Assembly: GCA_963663605.2 (NCBI GenBank)
Contig: CAXXVF010000002.1
Span: forward strand, 2,232,001 to 2,296,000
Direction: 5' to 3'
DNA length: 64,000 nucleotides
Source of the DNA: Sporobacter sp963663605
GTDB taxonomy: Bacteria > Bacillota > Clostridia > Oscillospirales > Oscillospiraceae
Of this stretch, positions 16,063 through 25,801 are shown piece by piece (positions within the stretch are counted from its first letter, which is position 1; each line of letters begins with the position of its first letter). The notes beneath the pieces were generated by a model. It saw only the letters and a list, made by a program, of their open reading frames with translations. It was not told the DNA's origin and did no database searches. A program made the translations under genes and the position numbers.

Positions 16063-16812
16063 TCATCTGGACCATTTTCCGGATAACGGGATACGTTCTC
16101 CCGTAATACGCTGTGCTATATGCAAAAATTCCAATGCCGCTTTTTTTGCTTCGTACAGGATAAGCGGCACTTCTGAGTTTGATGCGAGAAAAACCGCTTC
16201 ATCCTCTTCAACGAGTCCGATGAGCTGCGCACCGACCGTGTCTATCACGTCGTCGACTGTTGCGCCGATTCGCTTGAAATTGCGTATGCTGACACGGTTG
16301 ACGATCAGCCGCACTTCCTCGACGCCGATCGCGTTCAGTTCCTCCGCGACCCGCTGTCCGTCGCGCATGCTGGACAAGTCGCAGACGGTGACGACAAGCG
16401 CCATATCCGCATTCTGCGCGGCCAGGCGAAATCCCGGACCGATACCGGCGGGAGAATCGATGACACAATAATCGAAGCGTTCTTTGACCTGCATCATCAA
16501 ATCGGACATGGCTTCCGGATCGATATCCTCCGGGCCCCTGAACGCGGGTGCGGGCAGGAAAAAAAGCCCGCTGATCTCGGGGTGTTCGGAACAAGCCTCG
16601 TCCAGACTGATGTGGCCTTCAAGCACATCGGAAAAATCTGTTACGACATATTCGGACATTCCGATTATAATATCAAGATTTCGAAGCCCCGCATCACAGT
16701 CGATACAGAGCGTTTGATGCCCCAAAGCGGCAAGACAGGAGGATATGGCCCCAACGGATGTCGTTTTGCCCGTGCCGCCTTTGCCGGAGGCAACGACGAT
16801 AACCTTACCCAT
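16063..16812 (-). CDS. minD: Septum site-determining protein MinD
   Basis: Start at MGKVIVV, six bases after GGAG. 249 residues. Deviant Walker A KGGTGKTT with the signature Lys11 and Lys16, switch I DCDAGLRNLD, Walker B YCVIDSPAGIG, and RLIVNRVS near the base-recognition loop. MinD positions MinC at the poles to block septation. Two oddities: the C-terminus (ERIPLSGKWSR) lacks the lysine/phenylalanine-rich amphipathic membrane-targeting helix of MinD, and no minC or minE lies beside it. A MinD-like ATPase with a changed role is possible. Confidence 0.88.
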   Translation of the reverse strand: MGKVIVVASGKGGTGKTTSVGAISSCLAALGHQTLCIDCDAGLRNLDIIIGMSEYVVTDFSDVLEGHISLDEACSEHPEISGLFFLPAPAFRGPEDIDPEAMSDLMMQVKERFDYCVIDSPAGIGPGFRLAAQNADMALVVTVCDLSSMRDGQRVAEELNAIGVEEVRLIVNRVSIRNFKRIGATVDDVIDTVGAQLIGLVEEDEAVFLASNSEVPLILYEAKKAALEFLHIAQRITGERIPLSGKWSR

Positions 16813-16949
16813 GTCTTTCTCCAATCTGCCCTGTTATTATTTTACCATTATATACAATGGAGATGGTATTGACAAGTCTCAATTCTGTACAAATCGGGCA
16901 GTTTTTTGTTTGGGTGGCATTCGCCGCTGTATATAACCGCCGCTGCTTA

Positions 16950-17110
16950 GTAACCAATGCGCAAATCGTGTTGGATGGATGAGCGAGCGTATTTTTCGTC
17001 AGTTCGTCTAAAAAACGCCGTCAATACTTTATGTATTAACGAGGCTTTTGGGGCGAAATGGCGGGAAATAATCCGTTCATACGCCGACATACGATTTGTG
17101 CATTGGTTAC
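16950..17110. mobile_element. MITE-like palindromic element, 161 bases
   Basis: Ends are inverted repeats of 20 bases, GTAACCAATGCRCAAATCGT, with one difference between the two copies (16950-16969 and 17091-17110). Four-base direct repeats CTTA flank it (16946-16949, 17111-17114), as after transposon insertion. The two halves are imperfect inverted copies over nearly their whole length, meeting in CAATAC-TTTAT-GTATT at the centre, so the transcript would fold into one hairpin. No coding capacity. It is inserted at the stop codon of the PBP2 gene. Confidence 0.75.
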
Positions 17111-17111
17111 C

Positions 17112-19187
17112 TTACGGAAGGATTGCATTATCTTCCGAAACGGTGACCTCCGCTTTGTTTTTAAAATAGTAGTTCATGATATCCTCGGCGATTCCCATGA
17201 TCGTACCGCCGGACGTACCCTTTTCGACGACAAGTGATATGGCAATTTCCGGATCATCGGCCGGCGCATAGCAGACAAAGACGCCGTCGTTTAAAATCTC
17301 GCTGTCCTGCGATGTCTGGACCGTACCGGTTTTTGCCGCGACGGAAACCGGATAATCTTTAAACAGGGAGGCCGTCCCGCCTTCAGAGGCCGCCATCTTC
17401 ATCCCTTCTTGTATAATGCCTAAGTATTCGCTGCCCTCTATCATACCAAATGCCTCATTGTCTGCTTCTTTGACAACCGAGGTGAAGTCAGCGCTTCGGA
17501 TATTGCTGAGGATCGTCAGGGAGTGAAGCGTACCGCCGTTGGCGATGGTAGCCACATAGTTTGCCATCTGGATGGGCGTGAAATAGTTATAGCCCTGGCC
17601 AATCGACATAATAATCGTGTCGGCAGCATACCACGCCTCCCCGAATTCTTCTGTTTTATACTCGGGCGTCGACACATTACCGGTCACTTCCGGCAGCTCT
17701 ATGCCCGTTTTCGAGCCGAAACCGAAATCAAAAGCCGCCGAAGACAGAGCGTCCGCACCGTACGTTTCACGCAGCAGATCTCCCAGCCAGTAAAAAAAGT
17801 AGTTACAGGAGTCACGAAGCGCCGTGGCGACGTTTTCAACGCCGTGACCGCCGCCTGTAACGCCGTGAATCCAGCAGTAATAGGTGAACCCTTTATCTTC
17901 GTATTTTGTAAATTTCCCCGTGCATTCAACCGTTGAGCTGGCGTCGATCGTTCCGGTCCGAAGCCCTGCCAGCGCCGTCACCATCTTAAATGTCGAACCG
18001 GGATTGTACGTCCCCTGCGTCGCTCTGTTCCAGAGGGGCTTGCTTTTATTCTCCAGCAAATCGTTGAAGTTTTTGGTAAAGTTCGCCAAATCGTACGTCG
18101 GGTAGCTGCAGCTTGCCAAGACTTCTCCGGTGTTCACATCCAGTACGACGACGGCGCCGCCCGTGACCCTGTCTTCCTCCGTCCGCTCAGAATCCAGATT
18201 GATAAGGTCGATCTTTGCGGCCAGAGAATCCTCACAGACCTCCTGAAGCCCGATGTCAATCGATAAAAACACATTTTCTCCGGGCGACGGCTCTTCCGTC
18301 GTGGTAACGTCGATGACGGTGCCGTTGTCGCTCGTCGTGACTTCCTGCTCTCCGTCGGTACCGTGCAGATACTCTTCAAACGCAAGCTCCACCCCGCCTT
18401 TGCCGACGGTCGAGCTGTAGGAATAGCCGAGTTCTTTATAAACTTCATATTCTTCAGGACTTAAAAGGCCGATATACCCCAGAAGATGCGCGGCATATTT
18501 TGTATGATATACGCGCACGGCGGAAGTCTCTATATTGACGCCCGGCGGATTTTTTATCCTGAGGAGCGTTAAAAAATCTATACCGACATCACCGGCGAAT
18601 ATATAGGGGTTCATGCCGACGATGGGCCGCAGTTCCATTTCATAGCGCACGCCGATTATAAGCCGCGCGTCGGGCAGGCTCGTCGTGTAATCGAGACCGT
18701 AGTGATCTTTCATCCAAACGATGAGATCCGATGCGGAAATATTTTCATTCAGGTCATCAAAATAGTCGAAATAAGCTTTCAGGTTTTTTTCCTGCGTACT
18801 CGTCATGTCCGAAATGTAAGTAAACGGCGCGCCGGTAGTAACCGGGAACGTATCCGTATAATCGACATCCTGATCGACGGCGTCTTGAACGAGTTCGAGA
18901 ATGATGTCGTTGATGTCGTCTCTGTCCAGTAGCGTTTCACGCGACAGCATGACATTATAAGCCGCGCGCGTCGTCACCAGCTTGACACCGTTGCGGTCGA
19001 GGATATCGCCGCGGTCGGCCGTGAGCGGCACGGTCTTCGTCGTTGTATTTTTCGCAAGCCACGCATCCTCATCTGCGGCCGTGTCAAAAATCTGGAGCTT
19101 ATACAGCGCCGTCATGTAAACGGCGATAAGCAGCCCCATAACGACAAACAGCAGAACGATTCTGGACGGTTTGTAATACTTTTGCAT
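17112..19187 (-). CDS. Penicillin-binding protein 2 (class B transpeptidase)
   Basis: Start at MQKYYKP, preceded by AAAGGA. 691 residues. One N-terminal membrane span (about 10-30), dimerisation domain, then the transpeptidase with STFK (Ser398), SCNYF (SxN) and KTGTVQT (KTG). Elongation-type PBP2/MrdA, cross-linking side-wall peptidoglycan with the MreCD complex whose genes lie immediately upstream in the same operon. The TAA stop lies inside the four-base duplication flanking the MITE. Confidence 0.93.
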   Translation of the reverse strand: MQKYYKPSRIVLLFVVMGLLIAVYMTALYKLQIFDTAADEDAWLAKNTTTKTVPLTADRGDILDRNGVKLVTTRAAYNVMLSRETLLDRDDINDIILELVQDAVDQDVDYTDTFPVTTGAPFTYISDMTSTQEKNLKAYFDYFDDLNENISASDLIVWMKDHYGLDYTTSLPDARLIIGVRYEMELRPIVGMNPYIFAGDVGIDFLTLLRIKNPPGVNIETSAVRVYHTKYAAHLLGYIGLLSPEEYEVYKELGYSYSSTVGKGGVELAFEEYLHGTDGEQEVTTSDNGTVIDVTTTEEPSPGENVFLSIDIGLQEVCEDSLAAKIDLINLDSERTEEDRVTGGAVVVLDVNTGEVLASCSYPTYDLANFTKNFNDLLENKSKPLWNRATQGTYNPGSTFKMVTALAGLRTGTIDASSTVECTGKFTKYEDKGFTYYCWIHGVTGGGHGVENVATALRDSCNYFFYWLGDLLRETYGADALSSAAFDFGFGSKTGIELPEVTGNVSTPEYKTEEFGEAWYAADTIIMSIGQGYNYFTPIQMANYVATIANGGTLHSLTILSNIRSADFTSVVKEADNEAFGMIEGSEYLGIIQEGMKMAASEGGTASLFKDYPVSVAAKTGTVQTSQDSEILNDGVFVCYAPADDPEIAISLVVEKGTSGGTIMGIAEDIMNYYFKNKAEVTVSEDNAILP

Positions 19188-19223
19188 GTATAATCCTTTC
19201 ACATATGTCGATGCGGCATACGT

Positions 19224-19757
19224 CTAAGCCGTCACAACCCTGCGTCCGAGTGCGCGGACAACAAAGTATATCGGAAACGCAAACAGCATGGAATACAGTG
19301 TTTGTTTAAGTCCGATCATGATAAGCGCCGACATATCTACGCCTGAGAAAAACAATAATGAAAACATGGAAACAAAGCTCGTCAATATAAGCGCGCCGGC
19401 GCAGCACAGGAAAAAGGTCGGAAATCCCCGCGCCATAATCGTTTCGGACAATATGCCGATAAAAATCCCTATGAACGTCAGCATAACGGTCATAACGATC
19501 ACCGGTTGATTAAACGAAATGTCGCAGAGCATTCCGGCTAACAGCCCGTAGCCGCCGCCGCGCGAACTGCCTTCGAACGTAGCGATCCCGACAACGGCGA
19601 TTGGCAGAAGTATAGGTATGATACCGTCAATGGGTACATACGTAAAAACCATAGACTGAAAAATATAGACGACGAGAATAAACAGTATGTGCACGATCAG
19701 CACAATCGGTATCTTGATTTTTGATATGGACACTTTATTTTTTAACCTGTCATTCAT
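19224..19757 (-). CDS. mreD: Rod shape-determining protein MreD
   Basis: Start taken at MNDRLKNK, whose ATG overlaps the end of mreC. 177 residues with about five membrane spans (KIPIVLIVHILFILVVYIF; GIIPILLPIAVVGIA; MTVMLTFIGIFIGILS; FPTFFLCCAGALILTSF; TLYSMLFAFPIYFVV). Sequence is poorly conserved in this family; the position between mreC and PBP2 makes the assignment. Confidence 0.88.
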   Translation of the reverse strand: MNDRLKNKVSISKIKIPIVLIVHILFILVVYIFQSMVFTYVPIDGIIPILLPIAVVGIATFEGSSRGGGYGLLAGMLCDISFNQPVIVMTVMLTFIGIFIGILSETIMARGFPTFFLCCAGALILTSFVSMFSLLFFSGVDMSALIMIGLKQTLYSMLFAFPIYFVVRALGRRVVTA

Positions 19758-20601
19758 CTTCCGCAACCTCAAAGCTTGTGATCAGATAGACATCAGCCAG
19801 ACTCAAAAGATCGGCTGCCGGCTCGATCGTCGCATATCGCTGAAGGCCCGTATCGTATGTCAGCACTTCCTGTACCGTTCCTATAACGAGCCCGGCCGGC
19901 AGTTCGCCGCCCTTACCGGATGTGATGATAATATCGCCTGAAACAATCTCCATTTCGTCCTGTAATATTTCGAATTTTAGGAGTCCCTGCCTCATGAGCG
20001 AAAAATCGCCTATCGCAATTGACCGTTCTTCGGTACGTTCTATGTACGCGGCAACGGAAAAGGTCGTATCCAGCACGGTAATGACGTCCGAAGAATTAAT
20101 ACCCACTTCGCTGACGACACCAATCAGGGCGCCCGACTCCGTGATGACACAGTCGCCGACCTTAACATCTGAATTATACGAGCCCTTGCCGATCGTGAAG
20201 GACGACGACCAGTTGGAAGCGGCCCAGGATATGATGGACGCCGTGTCAAACTGCTCGTAATCGGGATAGCGCGAACTGAGCTCCAAAAGGTCGCGCAGCC
20301 GTTCGTTTTCATTCGAAACGTCAATATAGTCGCGGTATTCCTTCTGGAGCTGGGCGATCTCGGCGTTGAGCCGTTCGTTTTCCGCAACGACGTTCTCATA
20401 TTCATAAAGATAGCCGTAAAAACTTTCAAACGTTTTCACAATCGATACGGTAAAGCTTCTCAACGGCTTGGACAGCGATGTCAGCGTATGGGTGATAACG
20501 CCGGCATTGCCGCGCGTATTGACCGTAATGAGCGTCACGGCGGCAACAACGACCGCAATGACCAAAAAGCCGAAAACTCTGAATCTAAAAAATCTTTTCA
20601 T
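19750..20601 (-). CDS. mreC: Rod shape-determining protein MreC
   Basis: 283 residues: membrane span at 8-26, coiled coil at about 68-103 (YENVVAENERLNAEIAQLQ), then the beta-barrel domain with ISWAASNWSSSFTIGKGS and GDIIITSGKGGELPAGLVIG, typical of MreC. Scaffold of the elongasome outside the membrane. GGGAGG precedes the ATG. The start overlaps maf and the end overlaps mreD. mreB, normally just before, is missing here. Confidence 0.94.
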   Translation of the reverse strand: MKRFFRFRVFGFLVIAVVVAAVTLITVNTRGNAGVITHTLTSLSKPLRSFTVSIVKTFESFYGYLYEYENVVAENERLNAEIAQLQKEYRDYIDVSNENERLRDLLELSSRYPDYEQFDTASIISWAASNWSSSFTIGKGSYNSDVKVGDCVITESGALIGVVSEVGINSSDVITVLDTTFSVAAYIERTEERSIAIGDFSLMRQGLLKFEILQDEMEIVSGDIIITSGKGGELPAGLVIGTVQEVLTYDTGLQRYATIEPAADLLSLADVYLITSFEVAEDE

Positions 20602-21199
20602 TCAAACCTCCCGTGCGCGCGCATAAAGCGGGGAGCTCAACGCTGAAACGGCGCAGCATTGTTACCAGGCTGCACAGCGGCAGTCCCATCACATTGAAAA
20701 AATCCCCTTCAATGCGTTCGATAAACGCCGCGCCGAGCCCCTGTGCCGCGTATGCGCCCGCCTTGTCCATCGGTTCACCGGTTTTGATATAAGCGTTAAT
20801 TTCATCTTCGGACAATTCCCGGAAGAAAACCCGCGTCTTCTCGAAAAATGTCACTTCCCTGCCGTCGAGACTCAACGCCACGCCCGTATAGACCGCGTGC
20901 CCGGCGCCGGAAAGATGCCGAAGCATATCCTGAGCATCTGAAGCACTCTTCGGTTTGCCCAGCGCTTCACCGTCTGAAAACACAAGCGTATCGGCGGCAA
21001 TGATCAAATCGTTCCCACGGCAGTTTTCCGCCGTTTTCCGAGCTTTTTGGAGCGCGATGTGCCGGACCGATTCTTCCGGCGTCATTTCCGGGATATCCTC
21101 ATCCACATCCGCCGGCAGGATCTTGAAATCCTTAAAGCCAAGCATTCTGAGAAGCTCGCGGCGGCGCGGCGAAGCTGAAGCGAGCACAAGGTTCATCAT
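20585..21199 (-). CDS. maf: Maf nucleotide pyrophosphatase
   Basis: 204 residues. Opens with VLASASPRRRELL, then IIAADTLVFSDGEALGKP, YTGVAL and KAGAYAAQGLGAAFIERIEGDFFNVMGLPL, all hallmarks of Maf. Removes non-canonical or methylated nucleoside triphosphates (dTTP/UTP type). The start overlaps the U32 stop (ATGA) and the end overlaps mreC, so U32, maf, mreC and mreD are translationally coupled. Slightly long C-terminal tail. Confidence 0.94.
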   Translation of the reverse strand: MMNLVLASASPRRRELLRMLGFKDFKILPADVDEDIPEMTPEESVRHIALQKARKTAENCRGNDLIIAADTLVFSDGEALGKPKSASDAQDMLRHLSGAGHAVYTGVALSLDGREVTFFEKTRVFFRELSEDEINAYIKTGEPMDKAGAYAAQGLGAAFIERIEGDFFNVMGLPLCSLVTMLRRFSVELPALCARTGGLNEKIF

Positions 21200-23286
21200 T
21201 CAACCCCCCTGAAATAAAGCCCCCGCGTATATCCTCCAGGCGCATAGTCGCCCTGACCGAGATATCGCTTCATCACGGAAACGCATTCAACAGCGTTTTC
21301 GGTCGTATACATCAGACGCTGTGCCCATAGTCCCAGCCTGGCTGTTACGTTTTTTTTATCCGCTAAAAACAGTTTTTTAGAGTTTAAAACGACATTCCTG
21401 CATTTGTATTCAGGCACAACGGGAAAGGATGCGCCCTGCCTGTCCTTCAATCCGGAAAAATTATCGCATGCACATACGCCCATACTGCTTTTAATAATAC
21501 AGTTTTCCGTCAGCATCAGCGGCAGACGGCCATATACAATGAGTTCCGTATCGATTGGTTTTGAGAGGTCTCTCACCTGCTCAAGACGCAGTTCAAACGA
21601 CAGGGTCGCCGACATGCAGCCCAAATCCTTGAGCGCCTTGAGCGTTTGAGAGTTGAACACGTTCAGTCCGAAATCCCCTCTGGGGACAAAACCCATGCTC
21701 TTAACGAACTGCAGGTGTCCGAGGTTCCCGACGAGCGCGTCACGGATACCCATCTTTTCAGCCGCTCGCAGAAGCGACGTGACTTCTTCCTTTTCACTGT
21801 CAAAAATGACCCTCGGCAACCGTACGGCTACCGTGATATCGGGGTCTGCTAAAAATGGTTCCAAATCCCGAGCGCCTTTTTGAAGCTCATCCGCCGGGAC
21901 ATACAACAGGCGCGGTTTGAGGGCCGCCATCTCCCTCGAAAGCTGCGCGGCCTTCAACACCGATACCGTGATGACAGGCTTGTCCTCCCGGTTGAGCAAA
22001 TGATACCCCGGGACATACTCGCCTTCTTTTCGGGGTTCAAGGGCTTTGCGCTTTTCCATCAACTCAGCCAGCACATCCCGCCGCATTTCATTGATCGCCG
22101 CCGTCGGAAGCGACAGGCCGCGGTCGATAACGCTTTTGACGCCGATACAGTGAAACGGCGTGCCGCCCGTTTTGTGCAGCTGCGTCTGGAGTGTCGTAGC
22201 TGTTATTTCTTTATGGAATGCAGGCTCCGGCGTCAACCCTTCCGTGGCGGCGCTGTTGCCGTTATCGTCGACGGCCGCCAGCTTAGCCGGCTCACCTTGA
22301 CGTATAACGCCTGCAAACCGGACCGGCACCCGCTGATACTCGCCGTTTAAGTAGTTTTTGCGCGCCGTGGAGAATATGACCTTGTCGCCGGCCGTTTCCT
22401 CTTCATGTACCCCGAACATTTGGGGCCCTTTTTGGGCGGTGTAATATCCATCCGTAAATCCCTGTCTGGAAAACGCTCTGGACAGCGCGCGCATGTCGTC
22501 GGCCGTCGGCGCTTTTTTGTCTTTTACGGCCCGTGAATATATACCCGTGACAATCGCCGTGTACTCCGGCCTTTTCATTCGCCCTTCAATTTTAATGCTG
22601 GCCACGCCGATTCTTTCCAGATCTCCGATATATTCAATAAGGCAGTTGTCTTTCAGGCTTAAAAGATACTCGGCGGCATGTCCGCCTGTGCTGTAGTTGA
22701 GCCTGCAAGGCTGTGCACACAGGCCTCGGTTGCCGCTGCGCCTGCCGATCACACTGCTCATATAGCACTGCCCGGAATAGCTCATGCACAGCGCTCCGTG
22801 CACAAAAACCTCCGTTTCGATCGGTGCGTTCTTGCATATATACGCGATGTCCTCTCCGGGCAGTTCTCGGGCCAGAACAACGCGTTTAAGCCCCATTGCC
22901 GCAGCCAGCCGGACACCCTCCAGATTGTTGATGCTCATTTGAGTGCTTGCATGCACGTCCACATCAGGCGCCGCCTGACGGACCGCCTTCATAACCCCGA
23001 GATCCTGGACAATAAACGCGTCGGCGCCCAGGCGGCAGGCGATCTTCGCCTGTTCGGCAACTTCCGGCAGTTCCCTGTCGGAACACAGTGTATTGAGCGT
23101 AACATATATTTTGACACCGCGTACGCGGCAATACTCGGCTGCTTTCTTAAAATCTTCAAGCGTAAAATTCTTCGCGTTTCTGCGGGCGTTAAAGTCTCCA
23201 AGTCCTACATAGACGGCGTCGGCGCCGTTTTGAACGGCAGCAATGATCCCTTCAGGCGAACCTGCAGGGGACAATATTTCCATCAT
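21196..23286 (-). CDS. U32 peptidase-family protein (RlhA-like) with DUF3656
   Basis: 696 residues, the long form. N-terminal TIM-barrel U32 domain: EILSPAGSPEGIIAAVQNGADAVY broken here as ILSPAGS and GADAVYVGL, YVTLNTLC, VHASTQMSINN, then the metal/cluster motif CMSYSGQCYMSS with GLCAQPCR. The middle and C-terminal parts (about 385-690) fit DUF3656 and a second U32-like barrel. E. coli RlhA (YdcP) hydroxylates 23S rRNA C2501; collagenase activity reported for others is doubtful. First gene of the overlapping chain to maf and mreCD. Confidence 0.9.
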   Translation of the reverse strand: MMEILSPAGSPEGIIAAVQNGADAVYVGLGDFNARRNAKNFTLEDFKKAAEYCRVRGVKIYVTLNTLCSDRELPEVAEQAKIACRLGADAFIVQDLGVMKAVRQAAPDVDVHASTQMSINNLEGVRLAAAMGLKRVVLARELPGEDIAYICKNAPIETEVFVHGALCMSYSGQCYMSSVIGRRSGNRGLCAQPCRLNYSTGGHAAEYLLSLKDNCLIEYIGDLERIGVASIKIEGRMKRPEYTAIVTGIYSRAVKDKKAPTADDMRALSRAFSRQGFTDGYYTAQKGPQMFGVHEEETAGDKVIFSTARKNYLNGEYQRVPVRFAGVIRQGEPAKLAAVDDNGNSAATEGLTPEPAFHKEITATTLQTQLHKTGGTPFHCIGVKSVIDRGLSLPTAAINEMRRDVLAELMEKRKALEPRKEGEYVPGYHLLNREDKPVITVSVLKAAQLSREMAALKPRLLYVPADELQKGARDLEPFLADPDITVAVRLPRVIFDSEKEEVTSLLRAAEKMGIRDALVGNLGHLQFVKSMGFVPRGDFGLNVFNSQTLKALKDLGCMSATLSFELRLEQVRDLSKPIDTELIVYGRLPLMLTENCIIKSSMGVCACDNFSGLKDRQGASFPVVPEYKCRNVVLNSKKLFLADKKNVTARLGLWAQRLMYTTENAVECVSVMKRYLGQGDYAPGGYTRGLYFRGVE

Positions 23287-23759
23287 TTTCCCATCTGCCT
23301 TTCACAGGGCTGTTATCTGTCTTATTGCATGACGGCGCATTTAAAGCCCGAGGCCGTTAATTTTGCAATCGTAACTATTAATTATATCAGAAGCAAGCCG
23401 CCTGTTCAACTACCGGACAAACTATAAAAACAGCCATTTTAAAGCAGCCGTCAGGCGGTACGTGTTCGGCTTCCGTAACCTTACGATATCATATCACAAC
23501 GCAATGTCAACCATAACCAAACACCCGGCAAAACGCTGTATATACAATATCTATAAGCGAATGTATATGGCGCCGCCGCACACTTGGAGGTTATTAAACA
23601 AAATCACTAAATAATTTTGACAATTTTATCATGATTTAATCTTCTGTTTCATTGCCCCGCTTGAGAATAACTGTTATAATCAGTCCAAGCAATACGGCCG
23701 GCTTAAGCGATTTTTTCGGGCTGAAATATATTAAAGGCTTGCAGAAAGGGGGAGACATC
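23287..23759. promoter_or_regulatory. Intergenic region with dnaD promoter
   Basis: 473 bases between divergent genes without a recognisable coding sequence. A good plus-strand promoter is TTGCCC (23652-23657), 17 bases, perfect TATAAT (23675-23680), 80 bases ahead of the DnaD gene. The rest is AT-rich and presumably holds the minus-strand promoter of the U32-maf-mre operon, which I could not place. Confidence 0.6.
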
Positions 23760-24722
23760 ATGGCGGATATGAGATATGTCCTGCCGGGATCGGACACTAT
23801 AACGCTCAGCGGTCAGACAGCCGATAAGCTTATCCGGACCGGCAACGGCGACGCCGCACTTTTATATCTGTATGCCCTGAGGACCGGCGGTTTTGTCTCC
23901 CTGCGTCAGGCGGCCGAGATATTCAGCAGAAGCGAGGAAGAGCTTTCCATGTCGATGGAACAGCTGAACAAACTGGGCCTTTTAAAGTACGAGGAAACAG
24001 CAGCGCCGGCGGCACCGGCTGTAAAAGACGAGCTGCCGGAGTATACGGCTGCCGACATCAAGCAGGAAATTGAAAACGGCAGCGTTTTCGCGGCGCTCGT
24101 ACAGGAGATCCAGAAGCGCCTGGGAAAAATGCTCTCGTCCAGCGACCTAATAAAACTGTTTGGGATATACGACTATCTCGGCATGCCGCCGGAGGTCATT
24201 TTACAGCTCGTCACATACTGCATTCACGAAAACAAGCGGCCTGACGGCTCGGCGCGGATTCCTACGCTGCGGTATATCGAAAAAGCTGCCTATACATGGG
24301 AGCGCGAAGGCATTTTGTCCCTCGAACTTGCGGAACAATACATAAAAACGCTGGAAGAAAAGCGCAGCCTTATCGGCAGGATCAAGCGTGTGCTTCAGAT
24401 TAACGGCCGGGCGCTTTCCTCAAGCGAACGTAAATATATCGAATCCTGGATTACGCGCGGTTTTTCGCCCGGGGCAATAGAGCTCGCCTATGACCGAACG
24501 GTACTTAAAACCGGCAAACTGGCCTGGAGCTATATGGATTCCATCATCGGCAGCTGGCATTCCAAAGGCCTTTATACGGCGGACGAAATTCAGGCAAAAG
24601 ACGGCAAGGGCACGTCGGCGGCTAAGAAGAAAAACGAGACGAAACCGTCCGGCGCTTCCAAGCCTTCTCCGTCGGAACTTGAACATATGCGAAAATTTCT
24701 GGAAAAGCTGAGGGAGGAGTAA
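23760..24722 (+). CDS. DnaD-domain primosome protein
   Basis: 320 residues, start at MADMRYVLPG with AAAGGGGGAG upstream. N-terminal winged-helix part (VSLRQAAEIFSRSEEELSMSMEQLNKLGLL) and two DnaD domains: one near 130-200 (LGKMLSSSDLIKLFGIYDYLGMPPEVILQLVTYC) and one near 215-290 (YIESWITRGFSPGAIELAYD, MDSIIGSWHSKG). Acts with DnaB/DnaI in loading the replicative helicase. Two bases from the DnaI-like gene, an obvious operon. Confidence 0.9.
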   Translation: MADMRYVLPGSDTITLSGQTADKLIRTGNGDAALLYLYALRTGGFVSLRQAAEIFSRSEEELSMSMEQLNKLGLLKYEETAAPAAPAVKDELPEYTAADIKQEIENGSVFAALVQEIQKRLGKMLSSSDLIKLFGIYDYLGMPPEVILQLVTYCIHENKRPDGSARIPTLRYIEKAAYTWEREGILSLELAEQYIKTLEEKRSLIGRIKRVLQINGRALSSSERKYIESWITRGFSPGAIELAYDRTVLKTGKLAWSYMDSIIGSWHSKGLYTADEIQAKDGKGTSAAKKKNETKPSGASKPSPSELEHMRKFLEKLREE

Positions 24723-24724
24723 CC

Positions 24725-25720
24725 GTGTCCATAGACGGCAGGATCCTGGCCAGAGCAAAAGCAATTCTGGAAGAACAAAAAATTAACCATGCCAAACAGC
24801 ATGAGCAGCGGCTCCGGGATGTTTATGCCAAGTCCCCGCGCATCGTTTCGCTTGACCGCGAAATCCGGGGCACCGTTATCGACGTGGTCGGCCTGGCGCT
24901 TAAGAAAGGACAGGACACAAGCGAAGCCGTAGCCGAACTGGCCGATAAAAATATGGATTTACAGTCGGAACGCATTCAGGCTCTTATAAAAGCGGGCTTC
25001 CCGCCGGATTATCTCGACGACGAATACCTGTGCCCCCGCTGTCACGATACGGGCTATGTCGGCACGGAAATATGCTCGTGTCTCATGCAGCTATATAAAA
25101 AAGAACTCAAAGCGTCCCTGAGCAGTCTTTTGAAGCTTGGAAACGAGACATTCGACAGCTTTGACCTCAGCTGGTATGACGCCACCTATGATCCTGAACT
25201 CGGCATGTCCCCCAGAGACCATATGGAGGGCGTTTGCGAGATGTGTTACCGGTACGCCAACAAATTCAACGGCAAATCCACAAATCTGTTTTTAAACGGC
25301 AGCACAGGCTTGGGGAAAACTTTTTTGTCGGCGAGCATTGCCCGGGTGGTGGCCGAAAAGGGTTTTTCCGTCGTTTACGAAATGGCCGGGTCCATTTTTT
25401 CTGTGTTTGAGGAAGAGAAGTTTTCAAAAAGCGGAAATACGACCTCTTTGCGCGACGATCTTCGGCGGTTCCTTGAATGCGATCTTTTGATCATTGACGA
25501 CCTTGGAACGGAGATGACGACGTCTTTTACGCTCAGCGCTCTGTATGAACTAATAAACTCAAGACTTTTAAGCTTCAGAAAAACGATCATAAACTCTAAT
25601 CTCACGATTGATGCGATCAACCAAAGGTATTCTCCGCAAATAGCGTCGCGCATCCGGGGGGAATACCACAACCTGAAATTCTACGGCAGCGACATCCGTC
25701 TGTTGAAAAACGGCTTATAG
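24725..25720 (+). CDS. DnaI/DnaC-like helicase loader ATPase
   Basis: 331 residues, GTG start six bases after AGGAG. An N-terminal region with a zinc-binding cluster (CPRCHDTGYVGTEICSC, about 100-118), then an AAA+ domain with Walker A GSTGLGKT and Walker B LLIIDDLGTE, sensor NSNLTID and arginine finger region SRIRGEYHNLKFYG. Loads DnaC-type helicase. Pairing with a DnaD-domain gene supports the primosome role. Confidence 0.92.
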   Translation: MSIDGRILARAKAILEEQKINHAKQHEQRLRDVYAKSPRIVSLDREIRGTVIDVVGLALKKGQDTSEAVAELADKNMDLQSERIQALIKAGFPPDYLDDEYLCPRCHDTGYVGTEICSCLMQLYKKELKASLSSLLKLGNETFDSFDLSWYDATYDPELGMSPRDHMEGVCEMCYRYANKFNGKSTNLFLNGSTGLGKTFLSASIARVVAEKGFSVVYEMAGSIFSVFEEEKFSKSGNTTSLRDDLRRFLECDLLIIDDLGTEMTTSFTLSALYELINSRLLSFRKTIINSNLTIDAINQRYSPQIASRIRGEYHNLKFYGSDIRLLKNGL

Positions 25721-25801
25721 CAGTATGCATTCAGAAGGCGGCGCCATGCATAATTATTTGTTAATATTTCCCACCGGAAATATTCGTTGCAAATGCTCGA
25801 G

